From UBA935 sp031555615 (GTDB lineage Bacteria; Bacillota; Clostridia; Lachnospirales; Lachnospiraceae), in assembly GCA_031555615.1 (NCBI GenBank), contig JAVBUF010000010.1, positions 78,469-142,468 of the forward strand: 64,000 bases of DNA, given 5' to 3'. Of this stretch, positions 32,492 through 42,064 are shown piece by piece (the first letter of the stretch is position 1; the number at the start of each line of letters is the position of its first letter). Below the pieces are notes generated by a model. It was not told where the DNA came from. It did not search any database and worked only from the letters and a program-made list of their open reading frames with translations. A program made the translations under genes and the position numbers.

Positions 32492-34090
32492 ATGGATCAA
32501 ATGTTTTGTTATCAATGTGAACAAACAGCAAGAAGAAAAGCGGCCGACAGTACCCTCTGCGGGTGTACCATAACCGGTGTGTGCGGGAAAAATCCGGAAG
32601 TTGCCCATGCCCAGGACCAGCTGGCCTGTGAAATGGTTGCTCTGGCGGAAGCCGCTGAAAAAAGCGGAAAGGATATTACCGCCGCAGTAGATAAAATTGT
32701 GGACGGACTTTTTACCACCCTGACCAATGTCAGCTTTGACAGTAAAAGTATCAACGACCTGACCCAATCGGTTAAAGAGTTAAAAGAACAGCATGGAGGC
32801 GGAAACGCCATGGAAACTACCGCATTATTTAGCGGCCCGGAAGACCTGGTTTCCCTTCGTTCCACGCTGCTGTTCGGTCTCCGGGGGATGGCTGCTTATG
32901 CCCATCATGCCCGGGTTCTGGGAAAACGGGACAGTGAAGTGGATGGCTGGTTTATCAAAGGCATGGCGGCGGTTTCCGGAGAGCATTCGGTGGATGAATG
33001 GCTTTCCCTGTTAATGGAATTCGGACAGGTTAACTTAAAATGTATGGCTCTTCTGGATGAAGCTAACACCTCTGCTTACGGCAATCCGGTTCCCACCCAG
33101 GTTCCGCTTATGATTGAAAAAGGTCCTTTTATCGTCATCAGCGGTCACGATCTCCATGATCTGGAAATGCTTCTGAATCAAACCGATGGAAAAGGTGTTA
33201 ATATTTATACTCATGGCGAGATGCTTCCGGGGCACGGCTATCCCGAGCTGAAAAAGCATCCTCAGTTAAAAGGAAATTTCGGTACCGCCTGGCAAAATCA
33301 ACAGAATGAATTTGACTGTATTCCCGCACCGGTTTTGTTTACCCCCAACTGCCTGATGGCACCGAAAGCTTCCTACAGTGACCGGGTATATACCACCTCC
33401 GTAGTGGAATTTCCCGAACTGAAGCATATTGACAGCGATGAAAACGGACAGAAAGATTTTTCCCCGATAATCCAGCATGCTATTGATCTGGGCGGCTATG
33501 CGGAAGATCAGCACCGCACCGGGATAAATCAGGGTACTACCGTAACCACCGGATTCGGCAGACAGACCGTGCTGGATAATGCACCGGCGATCATCGATGC
33601 GGTGAAGGCCGGCGCAATTAAGCATTTCTTCCTGGTGGGCGGCTGTGACGGTGCCAAAAACGGACGTAATTATTATACCGATTTCGTAAAGCAAACTCCT
33701 GCGGATACGGTAATCTTGACCCTGGCCTGCGGCAAATACCGGATCAATGACCTGGAAATCGGTGAAATCGGTCCCTTCCCGCGGATTCTGGATATGGGAC
33801 AATGCAACGATGCTTACGGTGCCATCCAGGTGGCTATTGCTTTGGCAGGAGCATTTGAGTGTGGTGTTAATGATCTGCCGCTGACCCTGGTTCTTTCCTG
33901 GTATGAACAAAAGGCAGTTTGCATATTACTGACACTCCTGTCGCTTGGCATCAGGAATATCTACATCGGCCCCAGCATTCCAGCCTTTTTCTCGGATACG
34001 GTTCTTGGTGTAATTGTTGATAAATTCGATCTTCATCCCATCAGTACTCCGGAACAGGATCTGGCGCAGATTTTGGGAAACAACGCATAA
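32492..34090 (+). CDS. hcp: Hydroxylamine reductase (hybrid-cluster protein)
   Basis: A 532 aa protein starting MDQMFCYQCEQT, the N-terminal cluster motif CxxC with the further Cys pair CTITGVC, as in class I Hcp of strict anaerobes. Later hybrid-cluster ligands are visible: GEMLPGHGYPEL (His), LFTPNCLM (Cys), LVGGCDG (Cys), LACGKYRI (Cys) and glutamate in the C-terminal region. Reduces hydroxylamine to ammonia or handles nitric oxide in the cytoplasm. ATG 32492 has GGAGG 8 nt upstream. Monocistronic, with terminators on both sides. Confidence 0.96.
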   Translation: MDQMFCYQCEQTARRKAADSTLCGCTITGVCGKNPEVAHAQDQLACEMVALAEAAEKSGKDITAAVDKIVDGLFTTLTNVSFDSKSINDLTQSVKELKEQHGGGNAMETTALFSGPEDLVSLRSTLLFGLRGMAAYAHHARVLGKRDSEVDGWFIKGMAAVSGEHSVDEWLSLLMEFGQVNLKCMALLDEANTSAYGNPVPTQVPLMIEKGPFIVISGHDLHDLEMLLNQTDGKGVNIYTHGEMLPGHGYPELKKHPQLKGNFGTAWQNQQNEFDCIPAPVLFTPNCLMAPKASYSDRVYTTSVVEFPELKHIDSDENGQKDFSPIIQHAIDLGGYAEDQHRTGINQGTTVTTGFGRQTVLDNAPAIIDAVKAGAIKHFFLVGGCDGAKNGRNYYTDFVKQTPADTVILTLACGKYRINDLEIGEIGPFPRILDMGQCNDAYGAIQVAIALAGAFECGVNDLPLTLVLSWYEQKAVCILLTLLSLGIRNIYIGPSIPAFFSDTVLGVIVDKFDLHPISTPEQDLAQILGNNA

Positions 34091-34105
34091 ATGAAAGAAC
34101 TATGA

Positions 34106-34151
34106 AGCTGGTACAGAGAAAATATCACATTTCTCTTACCAGCTTTTTTTT
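34106..34151 (+). terminator. Strong terminator after hcp
   Basis: AGCTGGTA plus AGAGAAA pairs with TTTCTCT and TACCAGCT (34106-34144, one bulge) and is followed by a run of T. Confidence 0.88.
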
Positions 34152-34165
34152 CAAAAAAACGTTGT

Positions 34166-34230
34166 GCGTAAATTTTACGTATAATTTACATTCTTTTTTC
34201 GGAGAAGTGACCTGAAGGAAGTGTTATGCT
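34166..34230 (+). promoter_or_regulatory. Response-regulator-type box and promoter of the VTC operon
   Basis: GCGTAAATTTTACGTATAA at 34166-34184 carries two CGTA cores exactly 11 bp apart (34167, 34178). It aligns with the element at 30092-30110 (about 15 identities in 19). A TATGCT -10 lies at 34225-34230, 47 nt after the second core, against 48 nt in the two-component promoter. Confidence 0.7.
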
Positions 34231-34261
34231 GTACCCATGATACAGAGACAGGAGGTACATT

Positions 34262-35014
34262 ATGGCAATTGAGGTTTTTAACCGTTATGAGAATAAATAC
34301 ATGCTGGATGCGGAAATGTTTGAAAAGGTACACCGGGGGATTGCCGATTATATGGAACCGGATGCCTACAATAAGCTTCACGGCAGTTATACCATCTCCA
34401 ATATTTATTATGATACGGAGGACAACCGGCTGATCCGAAATTCTCTGGCAAAACCCAAGTACAAAGAAAAACTGCGGATTCGGGCTTATGGCGTACCAGA
34501 CATGGAATCCCGGGTATATATCGAAATCAAGAAGAAGTTCAGGGGGTTGGTAAATAAGCGTCGAAGTGCTCTGCAACTGGATGAGGCTTACCGATTCATC
34601 GAAACCGGAATTCTCCCCGAAGCCGCAGACGTCCAAAACCGGCAGGTTCTTCGGGAGATTGCATACATTTTACAAACCAATAAACTTGCTCCGGCCTTAT
34701 ATCTGGCCTACGACCGCTGTGCCTACTTTGGCCGCGGGGATGGCGACCTGCGGATCTCGGGCGACCTGCGGATATCCTTCGATCGTAACATCCGCACAAG
34801 GCGTTATGACCTGAGGCTGGAAGAAGGGGACTTCGGGGAACCGTTACTGAAGGAGGGGCAGTGGCTGATGGAAGTCAAGTCTGCGGAAAGCATTCCCATC
34901 TGGCTGTGCCGGCTGTTGTCAGAACACCGGATTTACCCCATCAGTTTTTCAAAGTACGGAACCGAATATAAACAATTAATAAAAATTGGAAATGAGGAAA
35001 AAAAATATGTTTGA
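34262..35014 (+). CDS. VTC domain (polyphosphate polymerase-like) protein
   Basis: A 250 aa cytoplasmic protein of the VTC/CYTH tunnel fold: RYENKYMLDAEMFEKV at the start, SNIYYDTEDNRLI, EKLRIRAYG, VYIEIKKKFRG, and the closing acidic EVKSAESIPIWL. The basic and acidic residues of the tunnel are present (for example RYENKY, KEKLRIR, EIKKK). Usually found next to DUF4956 and a surface protein, as here. Biochemical role of the bacterial form is inferred from yeast Vtc4. Confidence 0.92.
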   Translation: MAIEVFNRYENKYMLDAEMFEKVHRGIADYMEPDAYNKLHGSYTISNIYYDTEDNRLIRNSLAKPKYKEKLRIRAYGVPDMESRVYIEIKKKFRGLVNKRRSALQLDEAYRFIETGILPEAADVQNRQVLREIAYILQTNKLAPALYLAYDRCAYFGRGDGDLRISGDLRISFDRNIRTRRYDLRLEEGDFGEPLLKEGQWLMEVKSAESIPIWLCRLLSEHRIYPISFSKYGTEYKQLIKIGNEEKKYV

Positions 35015-35693
35015 TTCAATTTTTGAAATAACCGCATCAGAAGGGCCCCTGACTTTGGGAGGACTGTTGCTGGCACTTGGAGTTGCCCTGATAATGGGCC
35101 TGGTGGTCAGCTTGACTTACCGGAAGGCCAATGCGGGGAAAAACCCCTCTCAAAGCTTTTCCCTGACTCTGATCCTGCTTCCGGTGGTGGTCACTGTGAT
35201 CATTCTTTTGGTAGGCAACAGTGTTGCCAGAGCATTTTCCCTGGCCGGAGCTTTTTCCATCATCCGTTTTCGGAGTGCCCCGGGGGATTCTAAGGATATT
35301 ACCTATGTGCTTTTTACCATGGCAGTAGGCTTGGCGGCAGGAATGGGATATCTGGTGTATGCCGTGATCATTACGGTATTACTGTGCCTGGTAATGCTGG
35401 GCTTGGAAGCCATCAAATTCGGGCAATCCAAAGGAACGGACAAATTGCTGAAAATCACTGTACCGGAGGATTTGGATTATCAGGATGCCTTTGAAGAGGT
35501 GTTGCAAAAATATACGATCTCCGCAAAGCTGCAGAAAGTTAAAACAACCGAACTGGGCAGTCTTTATGAATTGCTGTACTCGGTTGTAACAAAAAATGAA
35601 ATAAAAGAAAAAGATTTTATCGATGAATTACGCTGCCGGAATGGCAATTTAAGCATTACGCTGGTTTTAGATGCATACAGAGAAGAATTTTAA
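35007..35693 (+). CDS. DUF4956 membrane protein
   Basis: A 228 aa protein with four membrane helices in the first 140 residues and the family motif FSLAGAFSIIRFRSAPGDSKD (shortened: SIIRFRSAPGD, about 85-96), then a cytoplasmic domain. ATG 35007 has GAGGA 8 nt upstream and overlaps the VTC gene by 8 nt, so the two proteins probably form one membrane unit (inference from conserved pairing). Confidence 0.92.
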   Translation: MFDSIFEITASEGPLTLGGLLLALGVALIMGLVVSLTYRKANAGKNPSQSFSLTLILLPVVVTVIILLVGNSVARAFSLAGAFSIIRFRSAPGDSKDITYVLFTMAVGLAAGMGYLVYAVIITVLLCLVMLGLEAIKFGQSKGTDKLLKITVPEDLDYQDAFEEVLQKYTISAKLQKVKTTELGSLYELLYSVVTKNEIKEKDFIDELRCRNGNLSITLVLDAYREEF

Positions 35694-35721
35694 CCGATTT
35701 CAGAAAGGATGAACATATAAT

Positions 35722-37560
35722 ATGAAAAAAAGATTAACAGGAATACTTTTATCCTTATGCCTGCTAAGCAGCCTGATCATCGGTTGTGGCACAAAAGCGG
35801 AAAACAGTGAGACCATCGCATTAACAGAAAACACCAACGCGGCAGCGTCAACAGCGGTAACTGTGAAAACAGCGGATACAGATGCCGCCGATTTGAAGGA
35901 TACCTGGGATGAAAGTGCGGCAACTATGGTGAATCTGCAGGGAACTGCCATTGCAGTAGATGGTGCCGGAGCCATTGGGGCAGGAAGCATATTGACGATT
36001 GATGCGGCCGGAACTTATGTATTGAGCGGAACCTTGAATGACGGTCAGATTGTGATCAATGCCACGAAGGATGATGAGATACATCTGGTACTGGATGGAG
36101 TGGATATTACCAACTTATCGGGAGCACCCATTTATGCCCCCCAATGTGATAAGCTGATTGTCACACTGGCGGAAGGAACCACAAACAGTCTGACAGATGG
36201 CGGAGAAAACTTTGCCTATGCGGAATCAGCGGATAAGGAACCTAATGCCGCATTGTTTTGTAAAGATGATTTGACCATTAATGGTACGGGCAGCTTACAG
36301 GTGGCGGCAGGTTTTCAAAACGGAATCGGCTCTAAGGATGACTTGCTGATTGTCAGCGGCAATATTTCAATTAAAGCAGCCGATCATGGAATAAGAGGCA
36401 ATGATTCGGTAACGGTTTTAAACGGGGCAATTGAAATTACTTCAAATGGTGATGGAATTCAGACCAATAGTACCGAAGATGCAGAAAAAGGCTGGATCAT
36501 AATCGAAGACGGGAATTTTAAGATTCATTCTGGGCATGATGCCATTCAGGCGGATACTTCTCTTTGCATCAATGGCGGAAGCTTTGAACTCACAGCCGGC
36601 GGCGGAAGCACTAAAACCGCACCTGAGAATGCCGAGTCAGACAGTTACAAAGGCTTAAAAGCAGAAGGAGATATCCAGATAACCGCCGGAAGCATTGTAA
36701 TCGACAGTCTGGATGACAGTATTCATTCTAATGGAAGTATTATAATCAATGGCGGGACGCTTGAACTGGCCGCCGGTGATGACGGAATACACGCTGACAA
36801 AGACCTGACCATCAACAGTGGTGTAATTAATGTTAACGGAAGCTATGAAGGCTTGGAAGGCTCAAATGTATATATTACGGATGGTGAGATAGCAGTAGTG
36901 TCATCAGATGACGGGATCAATGCGGCTGGCGGCAGTGACGGAGCCACCACCGGCGGAATGTTCGGACCGGATCGATTCGGCGGAAACGGTGATTATTCCA
37001 TTCAGATCAGTGGTGGAAATGTGACAGTTACTGCCGGCGGAGACGGATTGGATTCCAATGGAACCATAACAATCAGCGGCGGCAGAATCCTCTCTATTAT
37101 TAACTCCACCCCGGACAATGAGGCCCTGGACTGTGACGGAGAGGTAGCCATTACCGGCGGAACGGTTATCTATGGCGGAACCGGAACCGGAGCAGCCCCC
37201 GGCGCGGATGCAGCCCAAAGTTATGTATATGTAACAGGTATTTCAGCCGGAAAAGAAGTAAGTGTAAAGAAAGACGGTCAGACCATCCTTTCCTTTATAC
37301 CAGAGCAGGATTGTCAGTATCTGATCCTCACATCACCGGATATTGTCAAGGGTGGCAGCTACGAAGTATACAGTGCCGATACGCTTCTTAGTACTGTAAC
37401 AGCGGGAGAAGGCGGCAGTACCGGTCATGGTTTCGGCGGAGGTTTTGGCGGCGGCAGCCGGGGTGGTAAAATGGGCGAAGCCGGAGGTGAGCGTGTCAGA
37501 CCTGACATGGATATGCCGGATAAACGCGGCACGGAAAGAGCACAAAAGCCCGGAATATAA
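35722..37560 (+). CDS. Cthe_2159-like beta-helix carbohydrate-binding lipoprotein
   Basis: A 612 aa protein. Lipobox IIGC (Cys about 22), a linker, then a Cthe_2159/DUF4353 domain (about 85-560): DDEIHLVLDGVDITN, KLIVTLAEGTTN, AALFCKDDLTINGTG and repeated short G-D-D-G-I-x-x-N turns typical of a right-handed parallel beta-helix. The tail is Gly/Ser/Arg-rich (about 575-600). Homologues bind acidic polysaccharides. Third gene of the VTC/DUF4956 operon, 28 nt downstream. Confidence 0.9.
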   Translation: MKKRLTGILLSLCLLSSLIIGCGTKAENSETIALTENTNAAASTAVTVKTADTDAADLKDTWDESAATMVNLQGTAIAVDGAGAIGAGSILTIDAAGTYVLSGTLNDGQIVINATKDDEIHLVLDGVDITNLSGAPIYAPQCDKLIVTLAEGTTNSLTDGGENFAYAESADKEPNAALFCKDDLTINGTGSLQVAAGFQNGIGSKDDLLIVSGNISIKAADHGIRGNDSVTVLNGAIEITSNGDGIQTNSTEDAEKGWIIIEDGNFKIHSGHDAIQADTSLCINGGSFELTAGGGSTKTAPENAESDSYKGLKAEGDIQITAGSIVIDSLDDSIHSNGSIIINGGTLELAAGDDGIHADKDLTINSGVINVNGSYEGLEGSNVYITDGEIAVVSSDDGINAAGGSDGATTGGMFGPDRFGGNGDYSIQISGGNVTVTAGGDGLDSNGTITISGGRILSIINSTPDNEALDCDGEVAITGGTVIYGGTGTGAAPGADAAQSYVYVTGISAGKEVSVKKDGQTILSFIPEQDCQYLILTSPDIVKGGSYEVYSADTLLSTVTAGEGGSTGHGFGGGFGGGSRGGKMGEAGGERVRPDMDMPDKRGTERAQKPGI

Positions 37561-37570
37561 ACAGCAGATG

Positions 37571-37615
37571 CAACTAAAAGAAGTCGATTATAAAACAATC
37601 GACTTCTTTTAGTTG
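37571..37615. terminator. Perfect 19 bp hairpin terminator
   Basis: 37571-37589 pairs without mismatch to 37597-37615 around a 7 nt loop. A T run lies inside the right arm and an A run inside the left arm, so it could work in both directions. Confidence 0.8.
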
Positions 37616-37674
37616 AAGTGATACAATGAGACAGTGAAAATATATAAATCAAATCCGGATAAAGAGGCGCAGCA

Positions 37675-39249
37675 ATGAAGATTCTTACAAAAATATTATA
37701 TGTTATATTAGGGTTATTAACCCTTTTAAGTATATTCGTAGTCATATGTGGTTTTCAGCCGGACTTGTCAAAAGCGGTTTTAGGCTATTTATATTCATTA
37801 AGCGGCAACGCAGGTGCATATCAGGATAATGAAGCGATGGTGGAAGAAGAAAAAGATGTGCCGCCATCTATTGCAGTAAATACTGTAGATTCGGTGCCCT
37901 CTGCAACAGATATAACGATACCGGATGTATTTGCAGAGGATAGGCCGCCGGAATCGGATTACATTCCGCCGGAGAGAAATAATATAGCAACACCGGCCGA
38001 AGTATCCGGCCGAAGCGGTTATGAGCCTGTTAAGGATGATACACAGCAGATTGATGATGATGCAGCCAGGGAACTGCAGGAACAGTTATCTTACGGAGAA
38101 ACCGGTGACGGTCTTACTTTTAACGAAGAATATTATCCCTATTATGGGATGCTGGACAGTAATTTACAACGATTATACCGGCAGATATATGCCAATGCGA
38201 TGGCCGCAAACAAAAATTTCGCACCGGTTGAAGAAGTGAACCGGAATCAGCTTAAAAACGTATTTATGGCAGTGTTTAATGACCATCCGGAAATATTCTG
38301 GCTGGATTCGGCATACAGCGCAAAAATTTCAAGAAGCGGAAAATGTGTGGAAATCCAATTGCAATTTAATAATACCGCAAATAATCTTGGTGCATCCAAA
38401 AATAATTTTAATTCCGCTGCTGAGGCAATCCTTTCCGGTGCAAGAAATCTGGGAAGTGATTATGAAAAAGAAGTATATGTCCATAACGCCCTGCTTGACA
38501 AGGCAGAGTATAATCTTCGGGCACCCCTGAACCAAAATGCCTACAGTGCACTGGTAAACGGACAGACTGTTTGTGCGGGTTATGCCAGAGCTTTTCAGTA
38601 TCTGATGCAGCAGCTTAACGTTCCATGCTATTACTGTACCGGTTATGCAGGTGAAAGCCATGCCTGGAACATCATCCGGCTGGACGGTGATTATTATAAT
38701 GTCGATACCACATGGGATGATACCAATCCCAATACCCTGGATTATTTTAATAAAACGGATGCAGATTTTGCAAAGGATCATGTCCGAGAAGAATTATCAG
38801 TATATCTGCCGGCCTGTAACGGAACAAAGTACAGAGGCACGGAAAGTAACAGCAGTGATGAACAGCCAGTGTATAATGAGCCGCCAGTATCAAATGAGCA
38901 GCCGGTGTATAATGACCAACCGGTGAATCTTAATTCTGATAGTGGTAGAAGAAGTCTGGAGGAAGCCGGTTTTGCGGAACAGGATGTTTTGACCACTCTA
39001 CAGGATTATTATGCAGATTGTTATAATAAGATCATGCAAAGTGGCGGAAGCCTGCAATTTGAGAATGTCATAGCAGATGAAAAGATGTGGATGGCCTGTT
39101 ATAATGCTTATAACAGCAAAGCATATGCAAATGGCTATTTGTACCGGGCACTTGAGGAATTATCAGCATCTTCCGGGGAAGTGGTGGTTGAAACGGAGGA
39201 ATTGAAAGACGGCAGAATCCTGCTGAAGCACAATATAACAATCAAATAA
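37675..39249 (+). CDS. Transglutaminase-like surface protein
   Basis: A 524 aa protein with an N-terminal membrane anchor/signal (residues 5-26) and a low-complexity acidic region (about 45-140). The transglutaminase-like core at about 255-380 has catalytic Cys in VCAGYARAFQYLM, His in GESHAWNIIRL and Asp in YYNVDTTWDDTNP. A short Pro-rich repeat (QPVYNEPPVSNEQPVYN, about 402-418) precedes a C-terminal CAP-like helical segment. Probably a wall-associated protease/transpeptidase-like enzyme or peptidoglycan-binding factor. Own terminators on both sides. Confidence 0.88.
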   Translation: MKILTKILYVILGLLTLLSIFVVICGFQPDLSKAVLGYLYSLSGNAGAYQDNEAMVEEEKDVPPSIAVNTVDSVPSATDITIPDVFAEDRPPESDYIPPERNNIATPAEVSGRSGYEPVKDDTQQIDDDAARELQEQLSYGETGDGLTFNEEYYPYYGMLDSNLQRLYRQIYANAMAANKNFAPVEEVNRNQLKNVFMAVFNDHPEIFWLDSAYSAKISRSGKCVEIQLQFNNTANNLGASKNNFNSAAEAILSGARNLGSDYEKEVYVHNALLDKAEYNLRAPLNQNAYSALVNGQTVCAGYARAFQYLMQQLNVPCYYCTGYAGESHAWNIIRLDGDYYNVDTTWDDTNPNTLDYFNKTDADFAKDHVREELSVYLPACNGTKYRGTESNSSDEQPVYNEPPVSNEQPVYNDQPVNLNSDSGRRSLEEAGFAEQDVLTTLQDYYADCYNKIMQSGGSLQFENVIADEKMWMACYNAYNSKAYANGYLYRALEELSASSGEVVVETEELKDGRILLKHNITIK

Positions 39250-39256
39250 TGATCAG

Positions 39257-39308
39257 GCCGTTTATTCTTTAATTGGAGTATATCAAATTAAGAGTAAACG
39301 GCTTTTTT
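39257..39308 (+). terminator. Terminator after the transglutaminase-like gene
   Basis: GCCGTTTA...TTTAATT pairs with AATTAAGAGTAAACGGC (imperfect centre) and is followed by TTTTTT. Confidence 0.75.
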
Positions 39309-39317
39309 ATGTAAGCC

Positions 39318-39360
39318 CTAAAGAAATCCTAAGATATTTCTAAGAAATCTGGTGTATAAT
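39318..39360 (+). promoter_or_regulatory. Triple 11 bp direct repeat and promoter of two-component system 2
   Basis: CTAAAGAAATC (39318), CTAAGATATTT (39329) and CTAAGAAATCT (39340) are consecutive 11 bp units. TATAAT at 39355-39360 lies 15 nt after the start of the last unit, so the repeats cover the -35 region. A matching element sits at 42065-42086. Confidence 0.75.
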
Positions 39361-39409
39361 AAGACCTGTATAACAAACCTGCATAGCAGTTGGAAAAGAG
39401 GTTGAGAAA

Positions 39410-40099
39410 ATGTCCGTTTATAATATATTGCTGGTAGATGATAATCCTGCCATTATTGAGGTGCTGGATATTTACCTGAAGGAAGCCGGTTATGGAACCT
39501 ATCATGCCGGTGATGGCGAAGCGGCATTAAAGATATTAAAATGCCATACCATTCATTTGATCTTAATGGATATCATGATGCCGCGGCTGGATGGTATCAA
39601 GGCCACACTGCAGATTCGTGAGGAGAATAATATTCCGATTATTTTACTTTCGGCCAAAACCCAGGAACGGGACAAAATCGAGGGACTGGAAATAGGCGCG
39701 GATGACTATATTACCAAACCCTTCAGCCCGCCGGAGGTATTGGCCCGGATTAAGGCGCAGCTGCGCCGATATACCAGACTGAACCAGAAAACGGCAGATC
39801 AGGATGAGATCAACATCCGCGGGCTGACGATATTTTTAAAGAGTAAAACGGTCACAGTGGATGAAGTACCGGTTAAGCTTACTCCCACGGAGTATAAAAT
39901 CCTGTGTCTGTTGGCCCGGCACAAAGGAGAGGTTCTGTCTGTGGAGGCCATTTATGAAGCCGTATGGGAACAGGCTTTTCTGGGAGCGGAGAGTACGGTG
40001 ATGTTTCATATTAGCAAACTGCGGGAAAAGATTGAAAATAATCCCAAGAAGCCGATGTATCTGAAGGTCGTATGGGGTCAGGGTTATATGATAGATTAG
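39410..40099 (+). CDS. OmpR family response regulator (system 2)
   Basis: A 229 aa protein. Receiver: LLVDDNPAII, phosphoacceptor LILMDIMMPR (Asp about 52), LLSAKTQ and KPFSPPEV (Lys about 103). PhoB-like winged helix with LTPTEYKILCLLARH, VEAIYEAVWEQ and MFHISKLREKIE. Followed after 34 nt by its kinase gene. Likely autoregulated through the repeats at 39318. Confidence 0.95.
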   Translation: MSVYNILLVDDNPAIIEVLDIYLKEAGYGTYHAGDGEAALKILKCHTIHLILMDIMMPRLDGIKATLQIREENNIPIILLSAKTQERDKIEGLEIGADDYITKPFSPPEVLARIKAQLRRYTRLNQKTADQDEINIRGLTIFLKSKTVTVDEVPVKLTPTEYKILCLLARHKGEVLSVEAIYEAVWEQAFLGAESTVMFHISKLREKIENNPKKPMYLKVVWGQGYMID

Positions 40100-40133
40100 T
40101 TCAGTGTCAATGGCGAATGTGCAGGAGGTTTTT

Positions 40134-42056
40134 ATGAAGAAAAAAATACTGTTTTATTTTATATCAATGTTTTTATTCAGTATCAGTCTGGTCTCTGCTA
40201 TCGGTATTTGGAAGAACCGGCAGCTTTACTTTAAGGAGCATATCGTCAGTATGGGAAATATCTATTCCAATCTCGAATACTATTGCGCCGACTGGAAACG
40301 TATGGCCGAAGGGTTGATGTCGGATGAAGAATACAATAACTTTATTTATCAAAATCCTGAAACTTACTATTATGTGACCGATAATGATACCGGGGAAGTG
40401 TTCAGTAATCTGCCGGAGGACACTGATTATGAAACATTTTTAGCAAAACCTGGAATTTTGAGATATGCCTATATCAATCCGTCTCAGCAAATTCAGACAG
40501 GTGCGGATGGAAGTCAGATCATGGTTAAAAACGCCGAATATCAGGGATACGAAAGCATAGAAGAAAAGCATACCGGTACGATTCTGGTTGATATGGAGAG
40601 GGTTGACACCAATTTAATTTTGGGCAGCATTGGAACCTCCATCAGATCGTTTTATAAACAGCGGTGGATTCTGTTTGGGGAGACTGCCATCTTCGGGATT
40701 ACCTTATCGGCTGGCATTCTGCTGATGATTCTGAGAGGCAAAAAAGCTTTAGTGGGAAGCATAGGGTGGATGCACCGGATTAAACTGGATATTCAGTTAC
40801 TGGGCATTTTAATGTCAGCAGCAGCTTTTTTCTTTCTGCTGCCAAGATATAGCCGTTATGCTACTGTTTTTGGCTCCATGACAGAAAGAATTATTTTATA
40901 CGGATGTCTGATTCTTTTTAGTTTTATTTTCTTGTCCATGACAGTACTGCTGGCAGTTCGGGTTTATTTTTTTCGCAGTAATCAAAAGCTGTGGCTGCAA
41001 AGCTGGGAAAATTGCCTGATCAGATTACTGCCGGTGGGAATCACGGCTTTTATCCTGTTGTTATGTTGGTATGGGATTATAATAATGAATTTTTTTGATC
41101 TGATGATCATCCAGAGATACATGGGAACTACTTCAATAAACCCTGGTATATTTATCATCCATATTGCAATTATCCTGTCAGTTTCCCTGAGCCTGCAAAA
41201 AATCAGTAATATTAAGCAACAATATCAGCGGGAAATATTAGCAGGAGCCCTTAAGATTGCCGATGGTCATCCGGAAACAGAAGTTCCGGTAATCGGCAGC
41301 AGCGAACAGGCGCGGACGGCTGAAGCAATCAATCAAATCAGAACCGGATATATCCGCTCTTTAGAGGAACAGAAGAAAAGCGAACGGTTGAAATATGAAC
41401 TGGTAACTAATATTTCTCACGATCTGCGGACTCCTTTGACATTGACTTTAAATTATATTGGTTTGCTGAGACGGGAAGAACGGTCAAAAGAACAGCAGCA
41501 TTATATCGATCAGGCTGAAAATCAAGCTAAAAAGATAAATCTTCTGATTGATGATTTATTTGAGTTGTCCCGGCTGGAAAGCGGTAATATTGAGTTGAAG
41601 ACAGAAGAGGCGGATCTTTTTTTTATGTGGCGGCAGATGCAGCAAGAATACCGGGATCAGCTTTCCGGACGAAATCTGGAACTGGTAGTGGAATCGCCCC
41701 GGGACAGGCTCATTCTGCCCTGTGACAGTGCCCAAATATGGAGGGTATTTGATAATCTTCTGCAAAATGCCATCAAGTATTCCCTGGAAAATACCAGGAT
41801 TTACGTGTGTCTGCTGGAAGCGGAAGACAACGATGAGATCCAGGTACAGGTAAAAAACATTACTGCTGAGCGGCTTACGTTTGATCCGGAAGAGTTGTTT
41901 TTACGCTTTAAGCGCGGAAATGAAGCCAGGGATACAGAAGGTTCCGGTCTGGGCCTGGCCATCGCCCGGAGCATTGTAGCGCTGCATGGCGGCAGCATTA
42001 GAATTGAAATTGAAGGAGACATGTTTAAGGTGTTAATAACCTTTAAGAAGAGATAA
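40134..42056 (+). CDS. Sensor histidine kinase (system 2) with multi-helix membrane domain
   Basis: A 640 aa kinase. N-terminal helix (about 5-24), an extracellular segment of about 160 residues, then about five further helices (about 183-370). H-box TNISHDLRTPLTLTLNY (about 424-440), N-box NLLQNAIKYS, and a C-terminal GSGLGLAIARS. The usual DxGxG G1 box is replaced by VQVKNITAERL followed by DPEELFLRFKRG, a form seen in a recognised Firmicute kinase subclass. ATG 40134 is preferred, with AGGAGG 6 nt upstream. Signal unknown. Confidence 0.94.
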   Translation: MKKKILFYFISMFLFSISLVSAIGIWKNRQLYFKEHIVSMGNIYSNLEYYCADWKRMAEGLMSDEEYNNFIYQNPETYYYVTDNDTGEVFSNLPEDTDYETFLAKPGILRYAYINPSQQIQTGADGSQIMVKNAEYQGYESIEEKHTGTILVDMERVDTNLILGSIGTSIRSFYKQRWILFGETAIFGITLSAGILLMILRGKKALVGSIGWMHRIKLDIQLLGILMSAAAFFFLLPRYSRYATVFGSMTERIILYGCLILFSFIFLSMTVLLAVRVYFFRSNQKLWLQSWENCLIRLLPVGITAFILLLCWYGIIIMNFFDLMIIQRYMGTTSINPGIFIIHIAIILSVSLSLQKISNIKQQYQREILAGALKIADGHPETEVPVIGSSEQARTAEAINQIRTGYIRSLEEQKKSERLKYELVTNISHDLRTPLTLTLNYIGLLRREERSKEQQHYIDQAENQAKKINLLIDDLFELSRLESGNIELKTEEADLFFMWRQMQQEYRDQLSGRNLELVVESPRDRLILPCDSAQIWRVFDNLLQNAIKYSLENTRIYVCLLEAEDNDEIQVQVKNITAERLTFDPEELFLRFKRGNEARDTEGSGLGLAIARSIVALHGGSIRIEIEGDMFKVLITFKKR

Positions 42057-42064
42057 TCCTTATT

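Noticed and set aside
33266..33910. 214 aa minus-strand frame inside hcp
   Set aside because: Shadow of hcp codon bias.
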